Below, one piece after another: positions 16,257 to 25,904 of a DNA stretch of 64,000 nucleotides. Each line of letters opens with the position of its first letter. The first letter of the stretch is position 1. Where the stretch lies: contig JAFYKY010000001.1 in NCBI GenBank assembly GCA_017537345.1, positions 40,134-104,133 of the forward strand, in the 5' to 3' direction. The stretch comes from Clostridia bacterium (GTDB taxonomy: Bacteria; Bacillota; Clostridia; Oscillospirales; CAG-382). The notes beneath the pieces are model-generated. The model did not search any database, was not told where the DNA came from, and saw only the letters and a list, made by a program, of their open reading frames with translations. The translations under genes were made by a program, and so were the position numbers.

Positions 16257-16979
16257 ATGTTTGATTTTTTTAAAGAAATATTTGATGGATTCGTCTTTAA
16301 CTTTATCGAAGGCGACCGTTGGAAGCTGCTTGTAGACGGTCTTTGGGTTACCTTAAAGATAACCGGATTATCTGCTCTTCTGGGAATTCCTATCGGTTTT
16401 TTGGTAGGTTTGGTTCGTGCTATCGAGGAACGTGATTCCGGAAAACGCAAGCACAGCTTCCCCGTAAAATGCCTGTTCAAGGCATTGGATATATACGTAA
16501 CCGTAATACGCGGTACGCCTGTAATGGTACAGCTGCTCATAATCAACTTCGTGGTCTTCGTGGGCTTCGATTTCAAGATGCTTGCCGCTGTTATCGCCTT
16601 CGGTCTCAACTCGGGCGCATACACATCCGAAATATTCCGTTCCGGCATACTGTCCGTTGATTTCGGTCAGACAGAAGCCGGCAGAAGCTTGGGACTTACT
16701 TCTGCACAGACATTGTGGAAGATAGTTATGCCTCAGGCAATCAAAAACGCTCTTCCCGCATTGGGTAACGAGCTCATAACCTTACTTAAGGAAACGTCTA
16801 TTGTCGGATATATTGCGTTGATCGACCTTACTAAGTCCTATTCCATCATCCAATCCCGTACCTTCTCGGCGTTTTGGCCGCTTATCGCTATCGCGTTCAT
16901 ATATCTCGTGTTGGTAGTGGGAATGTCAAAGCTGCTGAATATATTTGAAAGGAGACTGCGTAAGAGTGATAAGCGTTAA
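16257..16979 (+). CDS. Amino acid ABC transporter permease
   Basis: A 240-residue inner-membrane subunit of the HisM/GlnP type with about five TM helices. Typical segments are [33 protein letters not shown], and the EAA coupling loop [22 protein letters not shown]. It starts 5 bases after the binding-protein gene and overlaps the ATPase gene, so coupling is expected. A strong ribosome binding site is absent before the ATG, consistent with translational coupling. Confidence 0.95.
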   Translation: MFDFFKEIFDGFVFNFIEGDRWKLLVDGLWVTLKITGLSALLGIPIGFLVGLVRAIEERDSGKRKHSFPVKCLFKALDIYVTVIRGTPVMVQLLIINFVVFVGFDFKMLAAVIAFGLNSGAYTSEIFRSGILSVDFGQTEAGRSLGLTSAQTLWKIVMPQAIKNALPALGNELITLLKETSIVGYIALIDLTKSYSIIQSRTFSAFWPLIAIAFIYLVLVVGMSKLLNIFERRLRKSDKR

Positions 16980-17688
16980 AAACCTTTCAAAAAATTTCGG
17001 CGACCTTCAGGTGCTCAAAAACGTATCTCTCGATATTCAGAAAGGGGAAAAGGTAATTATCGTCGGTCCTTCGGGAAGCGGTAAATCCACCTTGCTTCGT
17101 TGCCTTAATCTGTTGGAGATACCTACTTCGGGTAATATTATTTTTGATAACACAGATATTACCGATAAAAAGTGCGATATAAACCGCATACGGCGCCGTA
17201 TGGGAATGGTGTTCCAGAACTTTAATCTGTTCCCTAATATGACAGTGCTTGAAAATATATCGCTTGCCCCCGTTATGACAAAAAGACTGTCCAAGGCGGA
17301 AGCGGACAAAAAAGCAAAAAGTCTGCTTGAGCGTGTGGGGCTTTCCGATAAAGCAAACGCGTATCCTTCTCAGCTTTCCGGCGGTCAGAAACAGCGTATC
17401 GCCATCGTTCGTGCCCTTGCTATGGACCCGGACGTAATGCTGTTTGATGAACCTACATCTGCTCTCGACCCCGAAATGGTGGGAGAGGTGCTTGAGGTTA
17501 TGCGTGAATTGGCGGAAAACAATATGACTATGGTAGTGGTTACCCACGAAATGGCGTTTGCCCGTGAAGCGGGAACCAGAGTCTTGTTTATGGACGAAGG
17601 TCATATTCTGGAGGATGCTTCGCCCAAGGAGTTTTTCGAAAACCCCAAAAACCCTCGTTTGAAAGAATTTCTTTCCAAAATTTTATAA
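16966..17688 (+). CDS. Amino acid ABC transporter ATP-binding protein
   Basis: A 240-residue ATPase. Walker [10 protein letters not shown] at about residues 33-41, Q-loop [13 protein letters not shown], signature LSGGQKQR, Walker [15 protein letters not shown] and the H-loop VVVTHEMAF are all intact. GTG at 16966 is chosen because AAAGGAG lies 11 bases upstream; it overlaps the permease end by 14 bases. The pair of subunits and the upstream lipoprotein form a complete uptake system. Confidence 0.95.
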   Translation: MISVKNLSKNFGDLQVLKNVSLDIQKGEKVIIVGPSGSGKSTLLRCLNLLEIPTSGNIIFDNTDITDKKCDINRIRRRMGMVFQNFNLFPNMTVLENISLAPVMTKRLSKAEADKKAKSLLERVGLSDKANAYPSQLSGGQKQRIAIVRALAMDPDVMLFDEPTSALDPEMVGEVLEVMRELAENNMTMVVVTHEMAFAREAGTRVLFMDEGHILEDASPKEFFENPKNPRLKEFLSKIL

Positions 17689-17705
17689 GCATCTATCAAA
17701 AAATA

Positions 17706-17737
17706 AAGTACACTCTGCAAAAAGAGTGTACTTTTTT
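17706..17737 (+). terminator. Terminator of the ABC operon
   Basis: AAGTACACTC/GAGTGTACTT stem with an 8-base loop, then TTTTTT. Confidence 0.9.
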
Positions 17738-17784
17738 ATTTCTTTGTGATATACTGTAAAAAACATATTTCGGTGGTGGCTTTT

Positions 17785-18921
17785 ATGGATATGGACAGAC
17801 TTTTTAAAGAATGTGAAAAGCTTAACGAAAAATATTTATCCTTCCTTATAGATATCTGCAATATCTCCAGCAAATCGGACGATAAGGCGGGTGTGGATGC
17901 GGTGTGCGAATTCTGCGCATCCTTTGCCCGTAAAATGGATTACGAGGTAAAGGTAGAGAAAATAAACGGTTCTGGCAACGTAATGTCCGCCACCCTTAAT
18001 CCCAATGCGGAGGGCGAGCCGGTGTGTATGTCCGCCCACATGGACACCGTTCATCCCGAAGGGCTTTTCGGTGTACGTCGGGAAGGGGATACACTTATCG
18101 GCCCCGGTGTTTACGATTGCAAGGGCGGTATCGCCGTAGGATTTCTGGTTATGGAAGCCCTTAAAAACTGCGGCTACGTTTCATCCCCCGTAAAAATGAT
18201 CTTGCAAAGCGACGAAGAGGTGCAGTCACTTCCTTCGGATCTTAAAACCATAGAGTTTATGTGCAGTGAAGCGGCAGGCGCCAGAGCCTTTTTTAACCTT
18301 GAGGGCAGAATAGAAGGCAAGATAACTACCTCCCGTAAAGGTATTCTGCGCTATAAATACGATATTACGGGAATCCCCGTCCACGCAGGCACATATTTCG
18401 GCGGTGCGTCTGCTGTCAAAGAAGCTGCCCACAAGATACTGGCGATCGAGCAAAAATCCCGTGTAGGCGGTATTACATATAACTGCGGTATTATAAAGGG
18501 CGGTACGGTTATGAACACCGTTCCCCAAAGCTGTACCGTGGGAATGGATATCCGTATCCGCACGGAAGCGGATATAAAAGAAGCGGAAGCAAACCTTTTT
18601 GCTGTGGGCAACACCGTGTTTGTGGAGGGAACTTCCACCGTAACCACCAAGGTATCCTCCCGCCCTCCTATGGAAAGAACAGATAAAAATATAAAGCTGT
18701 TTAATGATATTCTTTCCGCCTGCCGTAAATACGGCTTGGGCGAGTTTGAGGAAAACTCCGTAACCGGCGGCTCGGATGCGGCGTATACCACTATTGCGGG
18801 CATTCCTTCTGTAGATGATCTCGGTCCTCTCGGCGGAGATTACCATACCACAAACGAATGGATAGATATAAATTCAATCTCCGGCAGCGGAAAAATAATA
18901 GCGGCATATATAGTGGGATAA
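17785..18921 (+). CDS. M20-family metallopeptidase/deacylase
   Basis: A 378-residue protein of the M20/M25/M40 family. The metal and catalytic residues are visible: SAHMDTVHPEG (metal His and catalytic Asp), VYDCKGG (bridging Asp), QSDEEVQS (general-base Glu and ligand Glu), FNLEGR, and the C-terminal DYHTTNEW. The dimerisation domain with VHAGTYFGG sits in the middle. Family members cleave dipeptides, tripeptides or N-acyl amino acids; the substrate is unknown. It has its own start (AGGTGG-like site before ATG 17785) after the ABC terminator. Proximity to amino acid uptake may be chance. Confidence 0.88.
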   Translation: MDMDRLFKECEKLNEKYLSFLIDICNISSKSDDKAGVDAVCEFCASFARKMDYEVKVEKINGSGNVMSATLNPNAEGEPVCMSAHMDTVHPEGLFGVRREGDTLIGPGVYDCKGGIAVGFLVMEALKNCGYVSSPVKMILQSDEEVQSLPSDLKTIEFMCSEAAGARAFFNLEGRIEGKITTSRKGILRYKYDITGIPVHAGTYFGGASAVKEAAHKILAIEQKSRVGGITYNCGIIKGGTVMNTVPQSCTVGMDIRIRTEADIKEAEANLFAVGNTVFVEGTSTVTTKVSSRPPMERTDKNIKLFNDILSACRKYGLGEFEENSVTGGSDAAYTTIAGIPSVDDLGPLGGDYHTTNEWIDINSISGSGKIIAAYIVG

Positions 18922-18967
18922 TCACCCCAAGAACCCTTGTGGCTTCTCGGGGACCCCGATAAAAAAT

Positions 18968-18996
18968 TCACCCCGTTTTTGCGGGGTGATTATTTT
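18968..18996. terminator. Terminator between convergent genes
   Basis: TCACCCCG/CGGGGTGA stem with a 6-base loop followed by TTATTTTA. Just upstream, CGGGGACCCCG (18948-18958) matches a motif repeated twice in the gap at 50.0-50.4 kb. Confidence 0.75.
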
Positions 18997-19007
18997 ATGG
19001 GTAAATA

Positions 19008-19475
19008 TCAGTGCCCTTTAGGGTCAAGTGGATTGCTTCCCTTTATGCCGGATTCAAACACGTAAACCGTGTAATAGGTTTCGTTTTCGTTAAGGGAAAT
19101 CTCGTATTCAAGAGGGAAGTGTTCGTTGTGGACGGTGGCTATTTTCCCGTTTTCCTGCTTGTAATACTTTGCAACCTCAAATTCGGCTTCCAGCGCTTGA
19201 ATAAGCGCCTCAACGTCCTTTTCATCTGCCTTTATAAGCGCGGCGGAAAAATAGTTTATTCCGTTTCCGTTTCCGTTCAGCTTCCCGTAAACGGACTTGG
19301 TTTCCAAAATCTCAAACCCTTCGGCTTGCACCGCTTTTTCAAAATCAGCTTCAAAGCCTTTAAGTATAAAGCCGTTCCAATTTAAAAAGGCAAAAATAGC
19401 AGACAATGTTATTAACACCGCCGCGACAATTACGCCGATAACAGAAAAAGTAATGATCTTTTTTGTCTTTGTCAT
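19008..19475 (-). CDS. Membrane-anchored hypothetical protein
   Basis: A 155-residue protein: a short basic N-terminus (MTKTKK), one TM helix at about residues 8-33, and an outside domain of about 120 residues with FEADFEKAVQAEGFEI and regular alternating strands. Not recognised as a named family. ATG at 19475 is preceded by AAGGGAGGGG, which fixes the start over longer in-frame readings. Single gene with a likely promoter at 19497-19525. Confidence 0.7.
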   Translation of the reverse strand: MTKTKKIITFSVIGVIVAAVLITLSAIFAFLNWNGFILKGFEADFEKAVQAEGFEILETKSVYGKLNGNGNGINYFSAALIKADEKDVEALIQALEAEFEVAKYYKQENGKIATVHNEHFPLEYEISLNENETYYTVYVFESGIKGSNPLDPKGH

Positions 19476-19496
19476 ATTTTCCCCTCCCTTGATTTT

Positions 19497-19525
19497 ATGG
19501 TAGCATATAGAGGGTATCTTGTCAA
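19497..19525 (-). promoter_or_regulatory. Candidate promoter, TTGACA-17-TACCAT
   Basis: Minus strand TTGACA (19525-19520) and TACCAT (19502-19497), 17-base spacer, 22 bases before the ATG at 19475. The -10 is a weak match. Confidence 0.45.
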
Positions 19526-19669
19526 TATTTTTCGGCTTTGGGAAAGAAAGTTTACGCAAAGGCAACAAAAAGTTAAAACATTTTTTGTTTATATTACACA
19601 GATTTATTCTGCGGTTTTTGCGTTTTGAGTACATACCGCATATACTGTTAACGACCTTGCAAATTACTC

Positions 19670-19698
19670 TTGCAAACCAAAAAAATATGTGATATTAT
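19670..19698 (+). promoter_or_regulatory. Promoter of lysC
   Basis: TTGCAA (19670-19675) and TATTAT (19693-19698), 17-base spacer, 45 bases before the ATG. The leader is short and no lysine riboswitch is seen. Confidence 0.6.
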
Positions 19699-19742
19699 TA
19701 TACTGTCATATTGTGTATTATTTCCAAGAAGGATTTGATAAA

Positions 19743-21059
19743 ATGTTGCTCAGAAACAGAAAAAAGGTTGCCAAGTTCGGCGGCAGCTCGTTGGCGGATG
19801 CAAACCAGTTCAAAAAGGTTGCGGCTATCGTTGGCGCGGATAAAGCCCGCAGATACGTAGTTCCCTCCGCCCCCGGCAAAAGACACAAAGAAGATATAAA
19901 AATAACCGATATGCTTATCGCCTGCCAGAAAACGGCGGAATATATGCCCCTTTGGGAGCAGATAAAGGCGCGTTACAACGGAATTATCGCAGATCTCGGT
20001 CTTGATATTTCTCTTGATAACGAATTCGCCCTTATCGAAGGCGCGCTGGAGGAAGGCACCACCGTTGATTATATGGCGTCCCGCGGTGAATATCTTAACG
20101 GTATCATCCTTGCAAGCTTTTTGGGCTTTGAATTTGTGGACGCGGCAGAGGTAGTGCGCTTTACCGCAGACGGCAAGTTCGATCCTCACACCACAAACGC
20201 TATTATGGGCGAGCGTCTTTCCGGCGTGTATAATGCTGTCATCCCCGGCTTTTACGGTGCGGATGAGCAGGGCAGAGTGCGTATTTTTGCCCGCGGCGGA
20301 AGCGATATTACGGGCGCTCTTGTTGCCCGTGCAGTTATGGCTGATATTTACGAAAACTGGACGGATGTAAGCGGTTTTCTTATGTGCGACCCCCGTATCG
20401 TAGAAAACCCCACTCCCATAAAGACAATAACCTACCGCGAACTGCGCGAGCTTTCCTATATGGGCGCAGGCGTTCTTCACGAAGAAGCCGTTATCCCCGT
20501 AAAGCTTGCGGGTATTCCCATAAATATTAAAAACACCAACCGTCCCGAGGATACGGGTACAATGATCGTTCCCGAATCCGAGGATGTTCCCACGGACGGA
20601 CTCATTACGGGTATTGCAGGTAAAAAGGATTTTGCGGTTATCCGTATCGAAAAAGACCTTATGAACTCCGAAGTGGGCTTCGTACGCAAGGTGCTTGATG
20701 TTATCGCATCCCACGGTATGTCCTTTGAGCATCTGCCTTCGGGTATAGATACTATGTGCGTGGTGCTCAGCCGTAAAGAGATCGAGGGCAAGGAAGCAGA
20801 GCTTCTTACCGAAATAACCCGCGCTGTTTCTCCCGATAATATCGATGTGGTTACCGGCGTAAGCCTTATCGCCGTAGTGGGCAGAGGTATGAAGAGCGCC
20901 AAGGGTACTGCATCCCGTGTGTTTACCGTACTTGCAAAGAACGATATAAATATCCGAATGATCGATCAGGGCTCCAGCGAGCTTAATATAATCATCGGTG
21001 TAGACGATGCGGATTTCGAAAAAGCTATCCGTTCCGTATACAGCGAATTCGGCGCATAA
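19743..21059 (+). CDS. lysC: Aspartate kinase
   Basis: A 438-residue monofunctional aspartokinase. The N-terminal kinase domain opens with VAKFGGSSLADANQFKKV and holds YVVPSAPGKR, the substrate segment ASRGEYLNGI and ARGGSDITGALVA; two ACT domains follow from about residue 300 (FAVIRIEKDLMNSEVGFVRK and SLIAVVGRGMKSAKGTASR) and should bind a feedback effector such as lysine or threonine. It makes aspartyl phosphate for Lys, Thr, Met and diaminopimelate. ATG at 19743 follows AAGAAGGAT. Its stop overlaps the next ATG by one base. Confidence 0.93.
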   Translation: MLLRNRKKVAKFGGSSLADANQFKKVAAIVGADKARRYVVPSAPGKRHKEDIKITDMLIACQKTAEYMPLWEQIKARYNGIIADLGLDISLDNEFALIEGALEEGTTVDYMASRGEYLNGIILASFLGFEFVDAAEVVRFTADGKFDPHTTNAIMGERLSGVYNAVIPGFYGADEQGRVRIFARGGSDITGALVARAVMADIYENWTDVSGFLMCDPRIVENPTPIKTITYRELRELSYMGAGVLHEEAVIPVKLAGIPINIKNTNRPEDTGTMIVPESEDVPTDGLITGIAGKKDFAVIRIEKDLMNSEVGFVRKVLDVIASHGMSFEHLPSGIDTMCVVLSRKEIEGKEAELLTEITRAVSPDNIDVVTGVSLIAVVGRGMKSAKGTASRVFTVLAKNDINIRMIDQGSSELNIIIGVDDADFEKAIRSVYSEFGA

Positions 21060-21685
21060 TGAAGGGATATATCACCTTGGGCGTCCCTGCGGAGGACCGC
21101 TTTACCGAAAAGAAAAGCGTGTTTATCGGCAACGCCGCCCGTGTTGAAACAGAGGAAGAGGCAATAGCCTTTGTTAAAAAGATAAAAGCCAAATATCCCG
21201 ATGCCCGTCATAACGTGTATGCATATATTCTGCGCGAAAACAACCTTTCCCGCTTTACCGATGACGGCGAGCCTCACGGCACCGCAGGTATGCCCGTAAT
21301 GAACGTGCTTCGCGGCAGAGATCTTGTGGATTGCGCCGTGGTTGTCACCCGTTATTTCGGCGGTACTCTGCTGGGTACGGGCGGTCTGGTACGTGCATAT
21401 ACCGAAGGAGCTATCCTTGCGGTAAACGCATCCGGCACGGTGGAAATGTCCCCCTGCGCCCTTGTCAAAACCGAAAGCGACTATACGGATTACCAAAAGA
21501 TCCGTTATTCCGTTACCAAAATGGGCGGGGAAGAAAAGGATACCGTATACGGAATGGGCGTAACCGCATATTTCAATATCGATTTTCATCTGGCGGAAAG
21601 CGTGTGCATAGCCGTTTCGGAGCAAACCTCTGCCCGCGCCACCGCAGAAATCGTCGGCGCTTCCTATAAAGAAATACTCAAATAA
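21059..21685 (+). CDS. YigZ/IMPACT-family protein
   Basis: A 208-residue protein of the UPF0029 family: FIGNAARVETEEEAIAFVKKIK, DARHNVYAYILRENNLSRFTDDGEP, HGTAGMPVMNVLRGRDL and VVVTRYFGGTLLGTGGLVRAY are diagnostic. Bacterial YigZ proteins are of uncertain role, possibly linked to translation or peptidase regulation. The ATG shares a base with the lysC stop (TAATG), so translation is coupled to aspartokinase; the functional link is unknown. Confidence 0.92.
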   Translation: MKGYITLGVPAEDRFTEKKSVFIGNAARVETEEEAIAFVKKIKAKYPDARHNVYAYILRENNLSRFTDDGEPHGTAGMPVMNVLRGRDLVDCAVVVTRYFGGTLLGTGGLVRAYTEGAILAVNASGTVEMSPCALVKTESDYTDYQKIRYSVTKMGGEEKDTVYGMGVTAYFNIDFHLAESVCIAVSEQTSARATAEIVGASYKEILK

Positions 21686-21690
21686 TATAA

Positions 21691-21718
21691 AAAACCGAGC
21701 CTTGCGCTCGGTTTTTTT
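21691..21718 (+). terminator. Terminator of lysC-yigZ
   Basis: AAAACCGAGC/GCTCGGTTTT stem with a 5-base loop, then TTT. Confidence 0.9.
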
Positions 21719-21807
21719 GACTTGTTGACATTTTTATGTTATAGTATTGGTGTAATATTTACTTTTTGTCGTCTTTATATATAGAAACTGACTATGGAGT
21801 TGATTTG

Positions 21808-23091
21808 ATGAAAAAGAAAGTCATACTGATTACAGCCTGCGCCATAGCGTCTTTGCTTGTAATAACGGGTTCGGTGGCAGCGTTTTTTGCGATAAAGCAA
21901 GATGCTCCCGTGGAATTCGAATATAATCCGCCGGAATACGATTCCGACCTGAAAGGCGGAGATTTCAAAGCGGCGTTTTCCAAGTACGGAAGCCGCACCG
22001 AGCCGCAAAAGGTGTACGTTTCCGACGCGGAAGAGTTGGGCTTAAACGAAATCCCCACAGAACAGATAAGTATATACAGATACAGACACGCCTATTATCT
22101 GAAATACGTTTACGGCGAGGAAAATATATACGATTCCCAAAGCCTTAAAGATTTTGCAAACGCAACAGTTAACGGTATGGCGGAGTTTTTGAAAAAAAAC
22201 GATGATACCGAACCGGAATACAAAGAATATTCAGGTCACCGATTAAAGGCGGATATCGGCAAATACAGTCTTAATTTCAAGCAGTATCCTTTTTACTACG
22301 AGCTTGAAGTGCGCAAATTTGAAAGTTATAAAAACCAAGTAATGATTCTGGGCGATAAAAGGCTTGTGTTCAGTTCCTCTTATAGCGATGAAGAAATAAC
22401 AGAATCTCTGGCAAAGCAAAAGGAAGCGCTTTTTGCAATGCTTGGCTGTAATTTTGAAGATATAAAGGTGGTAAGGCATTATTCGGAAAACGATAACGCC
22501 GCAAAATATATTACCGTATATTTTTATAACGAAAAGGACAATGCCATAAATAAATACGCGCCCCCGCAAACCAACGCTACCTTTGAAGAGCACGAAAAAA
22601 TCGGCTTTTATTCGGATTACATTTCAATAGTGTTTTCTTATGCGGAATTGGGAAAAACAGCAATCGCAACGACTATAAAATACGTGAAATTCCGCACTCC
22701 GCCGCAAGAAATTTTCCCCGTGGTATATACGGCGGATATGATATCCCTGCAAGCTGCGGAGGGAATGCTTTTTAACAACCAATTCTTTTCCGGCAACGTA
22801 TGCGTGCTGTGCGCGGGAGAGGAGATCAACGTTACCGAATACGATTACGTAAGCTTTGAATATCTGGCGGGGGACGGCTTCCGCAACGATTACGATACCT
22901 ACGTTTTGCCCTTTTACGTTTTTTACGTAAAGGAAGAAGATGGCGAAAGATATGATACCTATTCAAAATATTACGTTCCCGCCATAGAGTTTCTGAGCGA
23001 TCACAGCTATTGGACAGAAACTTACGGCGAATGTTATCAAGCCCATCTACAGCACAAAACCGAAGAAAGCGAGGAGGACGTATATGGATGA
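21808..23091 (+). CDS. Membrane-anchored ectodomain protein, paralogue of the downstream sigma partner
   Basis: A 427-residue protein with a short N-terminus, one TM helix at about residues 5-29 and about 395 residues outside. The C-terminal third carries ISLQAAEGMLFNN, EYDYVSFEYL, LPFYVFYVKEEDG and YYVPAIEF. The same ordered elements occur in the 738-residue product two genes on (ISLSEAEAWLEKG, DYDYVSYEYY, MPYYVFYKQ, AYIPAVPV), so these two proteins share an ectodomain. It lacks the cytoplasmic ECF-partner motif. It overlaps the sigma gene start by 8 bases. A TTTACT-16-TATAGA candidate promoter lies at about 21760-21787. Confidence 0.75.
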   Translation: MKKKVILITACAIASLLVITGSVAAFFAIKQDAPVEFEYNPPEYDSDLKGGDFKAAFSKYGSRTEPQKVYVSDAEELGLNEIPTEQISIYRYRHAYYLKYVYGEENIYDSQSLKDFANATVNGMAEFLKKNDDTEPEYKEYSGHRLKADIGKYSLNFKQYPFYYELEVRKFESYKNQVMILGDKRLVFSSSYSDEEITESLAKQKEALFAMLGCNFEDIKVVRHYSENDNAAKYITVYFYNEKDNAINKYAPPQTNATFEEHEKIGFYSDYISIVFSYAELGKTAIATTIKYVKFRTPPQEIFPVVYTADMISLQAAEGMLFNNQFFSGNVCVLCAGEEINVTEYDYVSFEYLAGDGFRNDYDTYVLPFYVFYVKEEDGERYDTYSKYYVPAIEFLSDHSYWTETYGECYQAHLQHKTEESEEDVYG

Positions 23092-23641
23092 TATAAAGAT
23101 TATTGCTTTGTATAATGAACGGAACGAATGTGCCATAGCCGAATCCAACCAAAAATACGGTAATTTTTGTTATGTTATCGCATTTAATATCCTTAACGAT
23201 AATTCAGATTCGGAGGAGTGCGTAAACGATACCTGGTACAGAGCGTGGAACACCATTCCGCCGGAGCAACCCGCAAGCCTTAAAGGATTTTTCGGAAAAA
23301 TTACCCGTAATCTGGCGCTGGATAAGTATAAATTCAACCGCCGTCAAAAACGGGGAAGCGGTGAAACCGAGCTTGCTTGGGAGGAACTTAAAACAGAAGA
23401 TATCTCCAACCCTGTGGAAAAAGAATTACTGCTCAAAGAGCTTGGGGAAAAAATATCCTTGTTTTTAAATAAGATTTCCGAAAGGGACCGTAATATTTTT
23501 ATTGCAAGATATTATTTTGTGTATCCCGTTTCGGAAATAGCATCCCGCTTTGGACTTAACGAAAAATACGTGGCAAACATACTTTCCCGCACACGTAAAC
23601 GGCTTTTAAAATTTCTTGTGGAAAGGGGATACGAGATATGA
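23084..23641 (+). CDS. ECF-type RNA polymerase sigma factor
   Basis: A 185-residue sigma. Region 2 covers about residues 18-85 (YVIAFNILNDNSDSEECVND, TWYRAWNTIPP, GKITRNLALDKYK) and region 4 about 120-178 (ISERDRNIFIARYYFVYPVSEIA, SRFGLNEKYVANILSRTRKRL). ATG at 23084 follows GAGGAGGACG and lies inside the 3' end of the preceding gene; its own stop overlaps the next ATG (ATGA). So three genes are tightly coupled, with the sigma between two related membrane proteins. It is paralogous to the sigma at 2549-3109. Confidence 0.9.
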   Translation: MDDIKIIALYNERNECAIAESNQKYGNFCYVIAFNILNDNSDSEECVNDTWYRAWNTIPPEQPASLKGFFGKITRNLALDKYKFNRRQKRGSGETELAWEELKTEDISNPVEKELLLKELGEKISLFLNKISERDRNIFIARYYFVYPVSEIASRFGLNEKYVANILSRTRKRLLKFLVERGYEI

Positions 23642-25854
23642 CACGCAACACCTTGTTTGAAGCGGTTAGCTATATCACCCACGACCTTGTGGAAAAAGCT
23701 TCGGATGCTTTTGAATCCCGCACAAAGAAATACCGAAATATACTTTTTGCAAAGCGTATATCCGTTTCTGCGGTTTCCTGCGCTTGCGCCGTACTGCTGA
23801 TTTTGGGCGTGTTAAGCCGGGTGTTTGTATATACCTTTTCCCAAAAGTACGATGGCAGATTTTCAAGCAGTGAAATACAGAGTATATTGCCAAGCTATAA
23901 CATGATAGGACCCGAGGGAATGGCAGCGTACGAAACGGTTTCCGTACCTCACGGTGAGAGCCCCGAGCTTCAGCCCCTGCCCGAAAATGACTATGCCTTT
24001 GTATACAAGTATAATAACTACAGCTATTTGACCGCCGTATATGAAGGTGATAACTTCAGCGTTAAGGAATGTGAAAAATTCGCAGATAAGTATATCCCAA
24101 AGCTTTCTTCCGCGCTGGGTTTTGAAACACCCGAATACAGTATATATAAAACGGATGAATACAACGATTTATGCCAGCCTTTTGGAGAAATAGTATGCGG
24201 AAATACCATTATGCGCGTTTCCCAGAATATATGGGCGAACTTCTTGACCCTTGATATTAAAGGGACGGGAGTGATACCCTGCATCACGTTAAACGGCACC
24301 GAATATTATATAGACGTTACCAAAAGCGAAGAAAGCATACAAAACGACATTCTTGCTTTTGCTCCCGTTTTTTTTAAAATATTCGGCGAAAAATTCGACC
24401 AAATCAAAATATCAACGGCGCAAACCCCTAATTTCGGTAAGGATGCGGAAGGATATACGTCCTCTGCCACTATCGTATTTTATAATAAAACGAACTTTCC
24501 CTTTGAAACGGAAGACGACGTATTGTGGGATGATTTAACAATAACGATACGTGCAAACCACCCAGATCGTACTTACAGTATATATGTATCCTATTTCAAT
24601 TACCGCTTGCCCATGGATGAGATATACCAAAACTTGGGCGCTTCAAAAATCATTTCTTTAAGTGAAGCAGAGGCGTGGCTTGAAAAAGGTTATTCCTTCG
24701 GCAACCATTATTGGGATTTTATGGACGGAAAAGAGATTATAGATTTTTCTGATTACGATTACGTTTCCTACGAATATTATCCCAAAGAAGTACGCGGTTC
24801 CGGCGGAAACTTTATGTGGACGGAAAATTACGAAAGACCTATTATGCCGTATTACGTTTTTTATAAGCAAACCTTTTCTTCCGAAACTCACGATACTTAC
24901 GCAAAAGCATATATCCCCGCCGTGCCCGTTGACGATATGGAAAGCTTTTTTGTAAGTGATGATACGTTGTCTGAAGCTCCGCTTACTCAAAGCGAGATAG
25001 ACGAGATATTGGAAAACGCCGATAGTATCGCTTTTGATATGTATGGCGGTGAAGGCAGTGCGATAAACTATACGGGTGCGATTATATGTGAAGATGAATT
25101 CTATTCCATTGATAACCAAAAAGACCACATAGATGAATCTGCACCGAAAAACCTGAAACTCACTATAAACGGAAAAGAATATTCTTGTGAATACAGCAGA
25201 ACGCGGTGCGCCTATTCCGAATCTTTTGTGCCGATACACATTTACTTGTTTGACGGCGGATACGTTTCCATAAATGCCATTACGGGCAAGATAGAAAGCT
25301 TCCAAGACTTTACCGATAAGCAATACGGTATTTTTCAATCATCTTATAAATATAAAACCGTTATACAAGCAAAAATGAACTTCGTTAAGCAGTATTACTC
25401 CGAAATGTATAACCAAGAACTTGAAGCCGAGCTTGAAAATTGCAAAGACCGCTGGGAATATACGAACATCTTGGCACGTATAAACGATTATTACGATTGG
25501 CTGAAGGTGGAAACGTACGAGGACGGTACGATTGTATATATTCAGGTGTTGAATAGTGTCTACAGATTGGATAGTTTGGATTCGGAAGCAAAAAGGAAAT
25601 ACGATGCCTTTGTTTCCGATACGGCAAAGAATGTGGTTACCGAAAAAATAAAGGAAATATGCGAAGAAAGTCTGAAAGAGGACGCAGTCTCGAATTTTAA
25701 GTTCTACATCAAACACGTCTCCGAACCGCAGGTGATCTTATTAGAAGATGGCAGTTTTGGCATATTACGTAGCTTCGGTATCGCTTATTACTATGAAGAG
25801 GACGACGGAACGTTCCACAGTATGTATAGAGCTATGTGCGTGGTTCTCAAATAA
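23638..25854 (+). CDS. Membrane-anchored sigma partner (putative anti-sigma) with large ectodomain
   Basis: A 738-residue protein. Residues 1-40 carry LFEAVSYITHDLVEKASDAFE, the cytoplasmic motif of clostridial ECF partners; one TM helix spans about 43-66. The outside part has two halves: residues about 100-440 resemble the whole ectodomain of the 427-residue upstream protein, and residues about 450-738 form a further domain with a terminal PepSY-like pattern (long helices, then VEKIKEICEESL). No cysteine zinc motif is present. The probable role is control of the sigma at the membrane. It ends 16 bases before a strong terminator. Confidence 0.75.
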   Translation: MTRNTLFEAVSYITHDLVEKASDAFESRTKKYRNILFAKRISVSAVSCACAVLLILGVLSRVFVYTFSQKYDGRFSSSEIQSILPSYNMIGPEGMAAYETVSVPHGESPELQPLPENDYAFVYKYNNYSYLTAVYEGDNFSVKECEKFADKYIPKLSSALGFETPEYSIYKTDEYNDLCQPFGEIVCGNTIMRVSQNIWANFLTLDIKGTGVIPCITLNGTEYYIDVTKSEESIQNDILAFAPVFFKIFGEKFDQIKISTAQTPNFGKDAEGYTSSATIVFYNKTNFPFETEDDVLWDDLTITIRANHPDRTYSIYVSYFNYRLPMDEIYQNLGASKIISLSEAEAWLEKGYSFGNHYWDFMDGKEIIDFSDYDYVSYEYYPKEVRGSGGNFMWTENYERPIMPYYVFYKQTFSSETHDTYAKAYIPAVPVDDMESFFVSDDTLSEAPLTQSEIDEILENADSIAFDMYGGEGSAINYTGAIICEDEFYSIDNQKDHIDESAPKNLKLTINGKEYSCEYSRTRCAYSESFVPIHIYLFDGGYVSINAITGKIESFQDFTDKQYGIFQSSYKYKTVIQAKMNFVKQYYSEMYNQELEAELENCKDRWEYTNILARINDYYDWLKVETYEDGTIVYIQVLNSVYRLDSLDSEAKRKYDAFVSDTAKNVVTEKIKEICEESLKEDAVSNFKFYIKHVSEPQVILLEDGSFGILRSFGIAYYYEEDDGTFHSMYRAMCVVLK

Positions 25855-25869
25855 CCACCCCAAAACACA

Positions 25870-25904
25870 AACCGCACTTCGTTTGAAGTGCGGTTAATTT
25901 TTTT
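25870..25904. terminator. Bidirectional terminator
   Basis: AACCGCACTTC/GAAGTGCGGTT stem, then a T-run on the plus strand. It lies between the sigma operon and the convergent minus-strand operon ending at 25903. Confidence 0.9.
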
